A DNA stretch of 64,000 nucleotides from Limnoperna fortunei (GCA_944474755.1 OX104117.1:62797522-62861521), one strand, 5' to 3'. Positions 29,935 to 42,404 are shown, numbered from the stretch's first letter. A program made the numbers and translations. Notes: generated by a model not told the origin, from the letters alone.

Positions 29935-30110
29935 TGAGCAATGAGCGTGGCACTCGCCAAACCCTTAACCTACTGTGGTCTCGGCTAAGCTTTTCGTATT
30001 AAAAACCAAAAAAACCAACGAGATTCCCCTTTCTTTAACCCGAGTTCGCGCTAGGCTACACCATGAGTTGAGATCTGGGAATAGTCACCAGTACCCGCTA
30101 TTTATTTTGA
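29935..30110 (+). repeat. Interspersed repeat family B, 3' fragment
   Basis: gagcgtggcactcgccaaac, ccttaacctactgtggtctc and ctaagcttttcgtatta match the 3' half of family B (15215-15300). The rest is missing. Confidence 0.55.
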
Positions 30111-32201
30111 ATAAAAGACAACCTTCATTCTATGAGTCAGTTTTGACATAGAGTTAATTTTACATGTTTAACTGTCGTGTTATCTCATAAATCGTTTAAA
30201 ATTTTCATATTTTTCCATGTCTAAATCACGTTACTCAGGAAGATTGTTTAATTAAAATACATATTGTTAAATACAATGTATCACTGAAACAACATAACAA
30301 AATTTCATATTGTGACGTTTTGCTGAAAATATATTTGGGGTATTCAAAACCCAATACATGTAGTAATTCTAAATTATCCATCTTAATTTCGCCGAAATGT
30401 CTCAACCTATTTAAGATCGCCAACCTTAAATTAAGACTTTCAAATGTGATAACGAATACAATTTTGCTGAAAAGTGTTTACGATTTATTTGATGCTCGAT
30501 ACTTTGTGAAAACTAAGGTAATTATTAATCTTTTCCTAAAGTGTATTCATTTATCTGATAAGCAGAAAAAGTTCTGTTATAGAACTTGAACAGCTCAATG
30601 AAAACTAGAGCTTAATGCAAACAATACATTTTCATTCCAACGTATCAATTAACTAACTTCAACCAGATGCTAATATGTTTGTTCTATTGTGTAAAACTTT
30701 ATTTTTTGGTTTTCTATCACGCAATAAAAGTAGCTGTGTTTGATTAATTTGTATGACGGATGTTACTAACAAGTCGGAGATGCTTAGTCTGTCGACTGCT
30801 ATCCTACAACATTTTCTTCATACCTTAGCTGGATGGACTTTTTATTAGTACTACAAGTAAACACAAGAAAACTTTTGATGCAAAGCATCAGTTCGCCGCC
30901 GATTTATTCTACATTCTGCATGCGTTTGTCAAAGTGATTTCTAAAAACAAGACACTTGAACTTATTCCCCATAAGTTTCTATGTAAAGCTAAGCCCTGCT
31001 GTTGTGGCTAGTTTCAATTGCCAATTTCTAAATTTGTGCACAAGTAATCTTTTGTCATATATTTAATCATAAATATACTTGAATTAAAACTAATATTCAC
31101 GTGGTTCAATTAAATCATTGAAAAAGTATTTATTTATTGAATCTTACAAATATCGGCATTCCCTGTAATTGTCTTCGCAAAATAGCCTTTTATTCTGGTT
31201 TCCGATTTTTCAAAGCTACGCTTGTCGATAGAGCTATCAACGAAAGACTTAGTACCAGGATAAAAATGGTCTCCCTGTATTATTAACTTCCCTAAATGGA
31301 ATACTAAAAAAAGTTATTATTACATGAAACTTTTGATATCACAAAAGCAATTTTGAAGTCGAACCTCATATACTATCTTTATTTTTCACTCAAGTTAAAT
31401 GATTAACATTATTGTAGCAAAATTCTGTTCATTTATGGTAACTAAGTGTATGTTCTCCTTTCTTAATCGTTAGCAACGAAAGTGAATACAAATGGGCGGC
31501 GATAATAAGGTTGTCTTGACAGTAATTTAATAAATTTAGCAGCGTCCACATTTTAAAAACATCTCTTTTGAAAATTAATATTTCTTTGTTGTAGTTGTCG
31601 TGTTATATTTTTTCGACACTAACACACAATTCGAAGAAGGAAGTCGGCATAAGGGGTTTCGCAACATGGCACTGCGCACAATGAAATAGTTCTTGTTCCG
31701 AGTCAAATATTTTCTTGCACTAAGCTTTGAAAAAATAACCTAAATGTGACGGAAAACGTGAGTGTCATAAACAAATACAATTTAAATTGATATTTTATAC
31801 CGTGATATTTATGAAGTTGTTTCTTACAAAATTGTTTTTATAAACCTAACTTTCATCAGTATTATCGCTCTTTTAAATCAATTAAATATTTGCTATTTCG
31901 ATAGTATAGTTTTAGTTGTAAAAATTAGAAGGAACCTAATTTGCATACTTGGAAAAACTGTAAAACTATTTTTTTTCAGAAATATCGGTAATCTTCATGA
32001 GACATTTGCCATGGTTCTTCATTAATGACTAAAAGTATATATCTCTGATGGGCATCTATAAACCAATTCAAATCAACAGAATTTGAAAAAAATCCCAAAA
32101 CTTCTATAATAGATCTGTAACAAATAATATCCTGATATGGAGATAATGCAGTAAAAAGACAAAATATAACTAGTGCTGATTGTGACTGCAACGCACATGC
32201 C
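30111..32201. other. Stretch without recognised features
   Basis: AT-rich intergenic DNA. Short open frames, including those at 30235-30589, lack any family resemblance, codon pattern or splice context that I could defend. Confidence 0.5.
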
Positions 32202-32811
32202 AAAGATTCAGTCACACTACACCGCATAGCGTTAACGGACGCCAAACGCAAAGAAAAATGCGGCTGAAAGTTATCCGGTGATGAAAAGCATTTCCCGCTG
32301 CTGCTCTCATGATCGCTGTACGGGGCGCATAAAAAGTGCAAAACGCACAATGACCGAACGATCAACGCACATATACCGGATGAACGACGTACAGTTAACG
32401 GACTTCAACGTACTAGTAACGGATTTGTACCGCACAAAACGTACACTTACGTTACATCCGCTGCATGTCCGTTAGTAGTCCGGCCGTAAATCAGGTCCAC
32501 CGGGAATGAACGGACTCGAACCGGACAAGTACAGAATAAGGAACGTACGAGTAACGAACAAAATGCATACCAGCGCATGGTTACCGTACATCTGACGGAC
32601 AACTTTATCCGGTGCTGTACGTTCCAAATTTTGAACATGTTCAAAACTTCCACCGAACGGAACGAACACCGTCGGACATCGCCGGATAAGAAGCGCAAAC
32701 GCGCATGATAAACGGAAAAGAAACGCATGCGAACGGAAATGGACGGATTGAAAATTTTGTTATGCGTTGGACGTCCGTTAACGCTATATGGTGTAGTGTG
32801 TCTGAAGCTTT
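32202..32811. mobile_element. 610-bp TIR element with a CpG-word-rich interior
   Basis: The ends 32202-32250 and 32764-32811 are inverted copies with about six or seven mismatches over ~48 bp; both contain cacactacacc and atagcgttaacggac. The interior is strikingly GC and CpG rich compared with flanks and is built from recurring short words: aacgga or its complement tccgtt occurs about nine times, with many acgta, cgcat and gtacg words. Overlapping open frames on both strands (32278-32829) are by-products of the word structure, not genes. Repeated short transposase-binding words near the ends are known in hAT elements, but I could not find a matching 8-bp target duplication, so the superfamily is open. 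Confidence 0.7.
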
Positions 32812-32915
32812 CGTTTGTGTATTAAACATGTCAATTTTTTGAAATCGGACAAAGTTGACGTTGGTAGGGGGAGTGGGGTGAAACGGCTGCCATTACAAAA
32901 TGGCGGCGTTCTTGT

Positions 32916-33215
32916 TTGTTAAAAGTATCGCGTTGTTTTTTTAATTCCTGCATGATGTTTTTTCATCGCGATGCGTTTAAAAGGTAACGCGATACTTGTT
33001 TATTTCATGCGTAATGTTTTTTCAACGATGCTTTTAATAAATATCGCGATGCTTTTTAAGAAGTATCGCAATAGAAAAAAGCATGTCGAAAGAAACATCA
33101 CAATTGTGACACAATCGGTCAAGTAGATGAAAAAAGCAATCCGATGCTTTTTAAAAGAAAGCCGATACTTTTTACATTATGCAGTTTTTTCCATCGGGAT
33201 GCTTCTAACAGCAGC
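32916..33215. repeat. Word-rich tract (atcgcgat and gatgcttttta words)
   Basis: Variants of gtatcgcg and gcgatac, and of gatgctttttaa, recur at least eight times in ~300 bp, in both orientations. An example is agtatcgcgtt at about 32926 against aacgcgatact near 32985. It looks like the interior of a further TIR-type element, but no clear termini were found. Confidence 0.5.
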
Positions 33216-33554
33216 ATCCCTTCCTTTCTGTCAAAATTATAACTGATTGTAATAAGAGGTCTTACAGACGCTTTGAAAGCAAAACCGTATATTAATACGC
33301 CACAAAATAACATTTTTTCATAATAAAACACGTCAAAACAGCACACAGTGCTGTACTTTTAACCCGCAAAGCTCTAAACATCATCAAAATGTCGTTTTTT
33401 TATTGTGTGTACTCAAGTATTGTCGATCTACCTTTCCACCTTCTTTTTTGCTTCTGTCCGCCATCTTATTTTCGTCCAATATATCATCTGATGAAACGTA
33501 CAATGTGTGTTGCTTTTTTGTTTAAATTACATAAAATACTTGAGATTGAAAACG

Positions 33555-33760
33555 CAACGCTTTTAACAACTTGTCAGCGGTCACCGATCACTCATCAGTT
33601 ATCAATCAGTCAGATTAGTCTAATCGTTACCAATCCGTCTATCCGTCAATAGACGTATTTGGAACGATTTGACTGATGTGACAAATTGATTTGGATTGAT
33701 CGCTCCAGTCGGTTCTTTTAACTTCCGATCAGTGAATTTGACTGATTGATTGATACATAC
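33555..33760. repeat. Word-rich tract (atcagtca and gactgat words)
   Basis: About 200 bp dominated by variants of tcaatcagtca, gactgat and ccgatca in both orientations, starting near cttgtcagcggtcaccgatc and ending near gactgattgattgatacat. The two ends share atcaatcagtca in inverted form. Possibly a third small element in the same cluster. Confidence 0.45.
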
Positions 33761-34240
33761 ATATGGGTAAATTCGTTTCGCTTGTAAATATTAGAAGTAT
33801 ACAGATGTCAACTGTCAACTATTTCTAGCTCGTTTTACGTACAAATAAGGTTTAAACTAGTCTAAAGTTATGAATGATATAAATATTAAGATAAAAATTC
33901 TCAAAATTTAGAATAACTGCATCTGTGACGGAATATAATTGATTATCCTTAACCCCGTCCAAAATCAATCACATACATGTAGGGTCATTTAAAAAAAGGA
34001 AACACACACAATGACTTCAAATTATATCTGACCTCGGGTGCTAAGGCGTTCATCGTGTTTTAGGTCTTAAAACTTTATAAAGTGGAAAGAAAGCGCTCAA
34101 GACAAAAACGCGAAGGCGGAATCATAATCAGTTAACATGATTTTTTTTTTATTTCGCACTTTCTTGTTCTCATCATTTGGATGTTGTTTTTTTTTAATTT
34201 GTTTAAACATTTTATAATATATTAATACTTAGAGATAAGT
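33761..34240. other. Stretch without recognised features
   Basis: AT-rich DNA with T runs; nothing identified. Confidence 0.45.
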
Positions 34241-34485
34241 GGTTTGTTAGGTTTTTTAATGGTGTTTAATGCCACTTTCAGCTGTATTATGGCGTCCAGT
34301 TTTTATTAGGAGGAGCCGGAGTACCCGGAGAAACCTTTGACCTGCGGTAGGAAAACTGGTAATCCTTATAAAGTAAGATTGGAGTCGATTGCCCGCAATG
34401 AAACTCGAACCCGTAAACTTTAAGCGTTGACAGACCATGTGATCAATAGTAGACGAACGGATGTGTCGAGCACTCGCTCCTAGCC
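34241..34485 (-). repeat. tRNA-derived SINE, copy 5 (family A)
   Basis: Plus-strand landmarks: ttaatggtgtttaatgccac, tatggcgtccagtttttatt, ggagccggagtacccggaga, cctgcggtaggaaaactggt, actcgaacccgt and gttgacagaccatgtgatca. The head (A-box end) is decayed. Confidence 0.7.
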
Positions 34486-35084
34486 TAATAAACGGCAAAA
34501 AGATCATTTGTCCTAATAAACGCCAAAAAGATCATTTGTCCCGGTTTGATCAAAGTTTTCCTACTGTACCACAAGAACCAAGAATACCAGGGTATAATAT
34601 TAAATAAGAATATTATGTGGTGGTTTGAACAATACAGTATTTTTAAAATTTATTATAATCATAACCAACAACAACAAATAATAACAGATAAGCAAACTTA
34701 ATTTTCCTCCTTAGGAAGAATTTGATAAGTGATAGTGACCGAAGAGTTGCTTTTCTTCTGTCAAGTAAAGCCGTCAACTAAAAAGACAGCGAAGTTTGGG
34801 TCAATTGACAATGTATATTCGAGATTCTGTCTCCAAGATTCAAAGGTTGTGATGGCTTCCTGTTTAGTTAATGTCCATTGTTTCAGAGCACGTGGTTAAT
34901 AAGTTCAAGTCTGCGTCTTTGGTTTCTAATTTTTTAAATACTCTCCTCACTACCTCAATTGTATTTTTGGTGAAACAATGTTCGTGAAGGTAATAAATGT
35001 CTCTGTAAGCGTTCCGGTTCTTTGGAACCGCTGCCACCACGCCAGTATGAAGAGAAACCAGAAGCACAACAGAATAATGGTAGA

Positions 35085-35650
35085 CACGTTTATTAAACAG
35101 GAAAGAATGCCGTCTGCCGTCGGACACTGCTTAGAAAATGGTCTGAGATTTTTTAAACCTCACGTCTTTCATAATGTCAATATCTAAAACATTGTTTATG
35201 TACCGTGACAAACCGTACCTGAATTTTGTTAGCGAAGATTTTTTGTCAAGTTCTCCATTTCGATTTCTCGCCTCCCTCTGCATAAATTTTACCAAGGAAC
35301 GTGTCGAAAGTTGCGACGGAAAAGGACTCAATGTCCGTGTCCTTTACTGCAAATAGTCTCTATAAAAATTTTTCAAAGACTGTGTTGTATCTTAGTGTTC
35401 AACGCATCCTTATTTCTAAAATAGTTTTCAGTTCTTGATCGGAAATTTCATCAAATCTTGTTTTGTTGTCGTCTGCTCCGATTTGCTTGTCCGACATTTT
35501 AGTTTTATTTAGTTTCAGAACAGTTAAAGTATGCAGTGAATTGATTGGACTGTAACTTGTCTTATGGCGTTTTTGATTATATCGCGAAAATAAAGCCACG
35601 TGACAGCAACTTGACCGAAAAAAGTAGTAAATATTGATTTTAATCAAACA
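35085..35650 (-). pseudogene. Remnant of a tyrosine-recombinase-like (Crypton/DUF3504-type) protein
   Basis: On the minus strand, a start at 35498 gives MSDKQIGADDNKTRFDEISD then QELKTILE. After a frameshift come NKDALNTKIQHSL, then KDTDIESFSVATFDTFLGKI, and after another shift ARNRNGELDKKSSLTKFRYG and LSRYINNVLDIDIMKD. The order EL-x-x-(I/L)-x-E, KDAxNTK, L-x-x-F-Y-x-E-x-R-x-x-(D/N)-G, K-S-S-L-x-x-x-R-x-G-L-x-R is that of the N-terminal DNA-binding half of recombinase-like proteins, many of them transposon-derived, that are abundant in molluscs. At least three frame changes make it a pseudogene. The catalytic half is not seen; 34864-35127 continues in frame with unrecognised residues. Confidence 0.55.
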
Positions 35651-37000
35651 ATATCAGAATATACGTTCAGGAGTTTTTGCTGGTCTGAACCAATAGAAAT
35701 TGTTTTAAAAATTCATTATGTAATAATAGTATTTATAACAGTATTGAAAGGAAAGGCTATGCTGTTATCCTGTTATTGTAATTAACAAAATTAACAAACA
35801 TTCTCTAGTTGATCTGTTGACACATTTTAAACGCTTATTGGAAACTTAAAATAAAGACCAGATTTTTAATTATAGTGTATTGCTGTGCAATGGTCTTTTG
35901 ATTATCTTTAAAAATATTTAGCGTGTATTAAAATGTTTTATTAAAACGTAATATTATGGATATTTTATATTAATACAATTTTTGTTACAGGATTTATTTA
36001 TTAAATTATTAGTCCAAGTGTATGCAATCGCATAAATAATGTGGAAGAATTCAAATTAAACGTTATCGTACCTTATTATAAGCGAAATTGATACATATGA
36101 TGTTAAGTTTACAAGGTTCGTAAAATTTGGGCCTGACATTAGGATGTGTTCGAGTTTGACCTTAATGGACACGGATTACCAATTTTGTAAAAGGTCAGAG
36201 GTTTCATGAGTTTTTCAGTGACCACCCAAAATAAAATCTAGAAGATTTGGTATACAGACGAAAATTGGTTGAAAATGAAGCCGAATTGTTTTTTTCAACA
36301 AATCAATAACATCGACTTATGTAATACTGCAGTGGAAAAAGAACTAAGACAACAGGCAAAACTTTGTTAATAGTACATTTTGTACGATTTTTGCATTAAG
36401 ACGTTTTTGGAGGTACTTACAATCCTTACATTTTATAATTAAATTGTACCGATTTGCTAGTAATTCTCGAAGGATGTCGTTTAATTCTCTTGCTAATTAT
36501 GTTCGCGCTTGACTTGATATTGTACGATTAAAAACAAAAGGCGAACTCGATTCAGTTTCATGCAATAAAGTGTACCGGGTATGTTCCAGATCCTCGGGTC
36601 TTTTTCTGTCACTTTGCCTTTCTCTGGAATAATTTTAATAATCTCTATTGCTTGCTAATGTAGACAATTAGAAGAATAGGACTATGCAGTTTGGTCTGTA
36701 AAAAGTTCTACAGTTACGACGGGGCAGTGTGGAGTTGGGGGGTTGGAGAAGGTACTTTACAAGACACAAATCTATAGCTATAAATGTAATTCTGGATGAA
36801 ATCACCGGATGCTGTCGACCAATATTTAATATCAGATGTTCTTTTATCAGTGAGGCGGGATTACCCTTGTAACCTAATTAACAACATGTGTCATTCTTCA
36901 AAATAAACATGTACAATTGTATTGTGTACATGCACTAAATTATCATATCCATACGCAGATAAAAACTGTGTCTTCTAGCTATTCAAACAGTTTAAAATAA
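35651..37000. other. Stretch without recognised features
   Basis: AT-rich DNA with no recognisable coding remnant or partner repeat. Confidence 0.5.
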
Positions 37001-37002
37001 CC

Positions 37003-38190
37003 TATTCTGGCTGGGGTGTTCCCGGAATGCCAACATTTTTAAAATCACATAATTAAGTTTTGTTGTTTTAGTGGTTACAAAGAGGTACAACAAGGGGTGT
37101 AGGTATAATCATAGGTAAAATCCACAGAAAAGGGTGAATTTTAAAATTTTTAAAATTACATGTATTTAGAACTTATTATTATTATGTTATTTAGGTAAAA
37201 ATGAATAATAAATAAATTAATTTATATTTTAAGCATCACACTTAATTTTGTTTAAAATGTGAAAATTAACAAATTGATTATAATATAATGTATTAATTAC
37301 TATAATTATAAGTATAGTAAGTATGTATACCAAGCTGCTTAATTCATGAATGTTAAACTGTGACTACTGCTTACACTTTAGGAGGCAACAACTTAGTCTT
37401 CAATGGTTATCTTTTCCGGGTAAAAACTACCCGTGGTGAAAGAACTTACTAAAAAATAAAATATACCAGCATGCCCATCCAGTAACAACACCAAGAACGA
37501 CACTATTACTGGACTAGGACAGCACCTACACAGTCACTCTGCAGACAAAGCAAAAATTGTATTTGAAGACATCATGCACCTGATATCGACCAAATTCCAT
37601 GAAGAACTAAGACCAATACCAGCTATCTACCAAGAAGTTTAGTCAAAGCATGACATGTGGGCGACGATTCGAGAGAAGTGGTTGAGAAGATACCGACATT
37701 CAACTCTGCAAAATCAATATTGTACAGAGCAGGCAGACACCCAAGTTACCCACCACTATTTCAGACATCCAGCTTGATGGCAAGTGGAAACAGACTACAA
37801 CATGAGACCGATTCCCACTATTCGACGACACTACACAAGGACAACGCATCCTTGCCTGCGCATCGACAGAAAACCTGACTCGTCTTTCTGCTTCAGACTG
37901 CATCTTCTGTGATGGGACCTTCTACACATGCCCATTACTTTTCAACCAGAACCTGATATAATTATAATTTTAGTATTAATTGACTGAAGGCAGAATTTTT
38001 AAATTCACAATGCAAATATACAAATAATATCACTCAATATAATTTATTACACCAGTACAATATTACACAATTTTACCTTTACAGTTAATTAATACCCTGT
38101 ATGGGGGACCCCTAAATCCTCACTAATGAGAGCCTACAATGTTCTTTGATCTTTCAAAATGTTGGCATTCCGGCACACAGCCTTCTGGCT
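37003..38190 (+). mobile_element. FLYWCH/MULE-like DNA transposon, degenerate, with perfect 18-bp inverted ends
   Basis: ccggaatgccaacatttt at 37022-37039 and its exact complement at 38156-38173 are inverted. Outside these, ggctggggtgttc and cacacagccttctggc also correspond loosely, so the true ends may lie a little further out. The interior encodes, on the plus strand, the transposase remnant described separately. Length about 1.2 kb, so most of a transposase is missing. Confidence 0.65.
37380..37960 (+). pseudogene. FLYWCH zinc finger plus transposase N-terminal remnant
   Basis: From about 37391, NNLVFNGYLFRVKTTRGERT resembles a FLYWCH finger. After a frameshift come NDTITGLGQHLHSHSADKAK, with the H-x-H pair, and LISTKFHEELRPIPAIYQEV, followed in other frames by EKWLRRYRHSTLQNQYC and, at 37897-37930, FCDGTFYTCPLLFNQ-like words. 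This order (finger, P-x-x-I-Y linker, (F/C)DGTF) is typical of MULE-type transposable proteins bearing FLYWCH domains. Stops and several frame changes show it is dead. The open frame at 37657-37878 is a shadow of it. Confidence 0.55.
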
Positions 38191-40200
38191 ATTCCAACAT
38201 GCTTAGAACAATAGATGTTGTATTGTCTAATATGTTGTTTTAGTAATTAGCCTATAATTATTTTTTCCATGTATTGAATTTATTTTAATGTGAATTTATC
38301 TGTATTTATCTGAATTTTAGTATTAAATATGTACATTTTGTAGAAAAATAAAGGTCTTTATTTTACATGAACATATTTTATTACTTTATTTCATTAAAAA
38401 ATTTATTATATGATAAAATTATTATTATTAAGTCTTATTTTTCCCCTTTGCAGATATTGTTAAGCTTACCAGCGCTAGGGTTCTGTTTCCACTTCCGATC
38501 GATTATCATGGAGCGATGATAATGGAGCGATAGTGGAATCAAAACACTTACTTTGGCAGAACATGACTGTGTTGTTTCTTTTAATATTTTAATAGAAAAA
38601 CCAGAAAAAAAATATATGTAATAACTAAAATGTAAAAAAAATGACTTCGACAGACATTTTTGACCGATATAATAGACACGTCATTGTAAGACAAATTTCG
38701 ACCGAGTCAAACGGAAAAAATGTATATACAGATATTAAATGACCGTCCCAGTAAACATTATGGTCTGTCACAACGTTTGCAGTCTTATTCAGATATTTTT
38801 GTGGTCATTTGCAGTCTGACAGACTGAAAACGACTGCAAATGGTATTTACATTCATTTTTAAAGGCAGTAATATCTAGCTGTTTGCTCATAGTTGAGTTG
38901 AAAAATTGGTTGAGATGCAGGCATTGCGGAGTATCAAACACATTTGAACATTGATCTGGGAGATTTTGCGAAATTCATGGATTACTAGATAAGAATATTG
39001 AACCAATTTAAAATTATATATTGTATTTTAGTGATTCACATGTGTACTAGATGCTATTTTTTTAACATTACACTGTATCTTTTTATAGTGATTGTTAGTC
39101 ACTTATTAGTAAACCTTACAAAAGGACTTTGATCTGGGACGTTTTGAAAAGAAGGATAAATTCCACCAGTGAATATTAGTTCTGAGATATTGCATGGATT
39201 CACTGTATTCACTGGATTCATTCATATGCATTGCTTGTTGTTTGGTAAGCGGACTTTTTCTTTTCATTAAATTTTTGTATGTGATTTGTAACTTGTTTAA
39301 GTCACATAATCATCCTTCTGAACAAATCTGTCGCTTTATCGGTTTAAGTTTCAACCACTTTTCATAGTTGACACATGTGCGGATTTCATTCGTTCCATAC
39401 ATCGTAGGAACGTTCACCCGAATTCTTTCGTTTTATGAATGTCCATAAGACCGGTTACATGCTGCGGTGAAAGTTAACTGTGATTTATCAACACGATTTC
39501 AGAAGATACTGATAGAAGCAAGCAGCGTTTCGCATATCTTCCAATGGAAAACCTCAGTAAAAAAAACTTTGGTATGAAGGTACTCAAGAATTGGTTGCAC
39601 GAGGAACGTAAAAGATTTATCCTTGGGTTAAAGATGATGTGTTGCCTGGATTGTTCCCATGTTTAGTGACCTGACTAATGGTTGTTGCCTCAGAGTTCTC
39701 CAACAAAACAAACATTTAAAAATATTTTTGACGTTATTCAGCTGATAAACCACATCATCATTCTATTCAACTCCATAAGCATAACTAAATATGGATTTTT
39801 TTCGTGCATTAAATATTTGAGCTTGTCAATGTGTAAGGATCATTATGCCATATGATTGATTGATTTAATGTAAATTATACATATTTCTATATGTTAATCT
39901 GCCATCTAGGTACAACTTATATAATACTTCTTTATTTTCCAGATTAAACACGACATGAAATTTTATTAGTTGTCTTGCAGCATGTCGTGTTTTACTTGTC
40001 TTATAACATTAAAATAAGAGATGCACTCTTTAATATCTAATTGTTTACGTGCGTTGAAACAATACACACCGTAAATCACTCTCTTAAAAGAATACATTTT
40101 ACGCATGATTGTGTCTAATAATTTCAAATTACATGTTAATCTTAGATTAAGTAGAAAGTTTGTAATGGTATTTCATCAAATTAAAAAGAGTACTTAAAAT
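38191..40200. other. Stretch without recognised genes
   Basis: AT-rich DNA. The only structures seen are an 8-bp inverted word (attatcat...atgataat, about 38501-38522) and the inverted repeat listed at 39946-39992. Confidence 0.5.
39946..39992. repeat. Perfect 12-bp inverted repeat
   Basis: aaacacgacatg (39946-39957) and catgtcgtgttt (39981-39992) are exact complements around a 23-nt loop. It could be chance or a small foldback; no function is inferred. Confidence 0.5.
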
Positions 40201-40590
40201 TGATTGATCGATTGCATGTTTGCTTAACTTTCATCGAAAAATATTTTAACTATATCTGAGACTCAAAAAACAAACAAACAAACAATAAATGGAACAAAAT
40301 CCTAACTGAAACGAGAAAATTTTGGAGTAATGGGTAAAGGGGGGAATTAAGCCTCTAGTAGCGCCTACAATAGGCTTACTCGTTTTCGAAGTTTACAAAA
40401 GCGTATTGATGGGTCAAGGAGCGTAGCATTTTCTAATGACGTCACCTACGGTCCGCAGCAAGGCTTTCAATATTATGACCTGACAATCCCAAACGAGAGA
40501 GGCTTCCAATGCGATTTATGGGGAGGTCTTGAGACGCTCTGTCAAGCTCTGTGGGTCGAGCGCCAGAAACACTTTCTGCATTGTCAGACA
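40201..40590 (+). repeat. Interspersed repeat family B, copy
   Basis: Landmarks in order: gattgatcgattgcatgttt, ttaactatatctgagac, agcctctagtagcgcctaca, ggtcaaggagcgtagcattt, acgtcacctacggtccgcag, aggctttcaatattatgacc and gctctgtgggtcgagcgcc. A complete but diverged copy. Confidence 0.7.
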
Positions 40591-41339
40591 TCTGATTAGG
40601 AAGACAATTCTATAACAACTAAAATGTAACTAAACATCTTTTTTGTAAATATACCTTAGGGAATCTCTTGTAGAATAATCATTGTGGTAATAATATTTAA
40701 CGCTCATTATTTAAAAGCTTGGAAGAGAAAACCGTATCGATACATTTGTGTGCAATTACAACACCATGGCAATAATTAGAGCGACAACAATCAACAAACT
40801 AGCAAAACTATTTGTGCGCACGCGTAATGTCTGTTGTTTAAATGGTAACATGTATGACATATTTACAATAAGTTGTTACAACTTAACGATGACTATTTCT
40901 TAACCGTCAGGTCATTTCGTATATTTGATTTTTTAACTGTTAATAGTTGTCGACATTTAGAACTGTTTTGAACAGTATTGATACCGAAGATCAACCCAAA
41001 TCATAAATAAGGATTGCAAAGATAACCACAAAACATTTAAAAATCTTTTATACCGATTTTTGTAAATGAGAATTTGCATTTTTGTTTTTTTGCAAAAGTG
41101 GTCAAAGATTTTTTAGAATGAAATCTATCGAAAGACTTTTTTTTCGTAACTGTGACATCATTAAAACGGATATTTAAAAAAATATGTTACTTGAAGGGGA
41201 TGCGGTTCCATCGGGGATTATCCGACTTCCTTGGCAGATGACATGTACTGGTCGCCGCAATACAAAAACAAAGTTTTGCATTCTCGCGACAACTTTATCT
41301 TGTTAAAGCATACTTCAGTTATAATTTGGAATCATTGCA
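40591..41339. other. Stretch without recognised features
   Basis: AT-rich DNA; nothing identified. Confidence 0.45.
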
Positions 41340-41800
41340 GTCATTGCTCCAAAAAGTCTTTATACATAATAAAATGTCATCAAAAAGACAAGGTTAATAT
41401 AATTAACTAATCAAGACTCACATGTGCGCTCAAACATAAATAATAATTAAAATCCAAATAAATAAGATGTTTTAGAGCTTTTATCACAAAATCCCAACAC
41501 GTAATACCAAATCCAGCTAAGGTTACCTACACCTTGAAAATAGAAAACCATTAGAAATAAATAATTTTCGAAATTTCCGTCAGGAAATTTAGACAATGAC
41601 TATATTGTTGAACGAGTCAATTGTATTCCTGTCAGCACCGAAGTGTGACTACTGGCCTGATGATACCCCCGGGGGACTATCAGTTCTCCAGCAGAGGCAT
41701 CGATCCAGTGGTTGTAAATAAAATGTCATTAAGATGCCAAGGTTAATAGAATTTACTATGCCAGACGCACGTTTTGTCGTTTAACTTCTGACGCTGACAA
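41340..41800 (+). repeat. Bivalve interspersed repeat (family D), long copy
   Basis: Contains ccaaatccagctaaggttac, cgaaatttccgtcaggaaat, ctgtcagcaccgaagtgtga, ctactggcctgatgata, cagcagaggcatcgatccag and ccagacgcacgttttgtcg. I recall this word order from many bivalve sequences, but the source class is unknown to me. A reversed fragment of the last part lies at 55120-55180. Confidence 0.55.
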
Positions 41801-42399
41801 AAAAAAAATATTCAAGAATGTATTATTTTGCGTTACATATATCAACTACAGATTCAGAAAACAAAAACAGAATAATAATACAGATCATGATAGAAAATGT
41901 GAAGTACACAGTTATTGTTTTACATTTTATCTACATTATTTATAATAATTTACTGTTCATAAAGTTGAAATAGGTGTGTACTCTATACTATGTATAAGAA
42001 GATTTAGTAGAGTAAACATATCCCTCTTTTGTCATATTTTGATTATTCTGCGTTGTTGACACATTCTTTGGTTTTATTGTGTTTTACAATTCCTTCCTTT
42101 ACAAAATTCAGGAGAAAACTGTTGTTAAATTAGTCACTTTTGACATATGTATTTTCTAAAATCTGAAATAGTATCCTTACGCTTGCTACGCAATTGGCAC
42201 AACTGTTTCAAAATAATCTATATTTATAATAACCATTAAGTTTGCATGTGTCTCAAAAAGGTATAACCAATAAACAGATAATTTTCAAAAGATTTGGTAC
42301 TTATCAAATCTTGCAAATCATTCTCACTTTCTTAAACGTCATAATTAATTTGTAATTTTGAACGAATTTATGTTCATACATTAAAGATGACGTACGTGA
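41801..42399. other. Stretch without recognised features
   Basis: AT-rich DNA upstream of the first Ig-family promoter region; nothing identified. Confidence 0.45.
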
Positions 42400-42404
42400 T
42401 CGAC

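Noticed and set aside
31976..32365. 129-codon minus-strand open frame
   Set aside because: Its first half lies inside the inverted-repeat element and the second half in AT-rich DNA, so it is a chance frame across an insertion border.
32278..32829. Overlapping open frames on both strands
   Set aside because: They arise from the CpG word structure of the inverted-repeat element; several overlap in different frames and none resembles a family.
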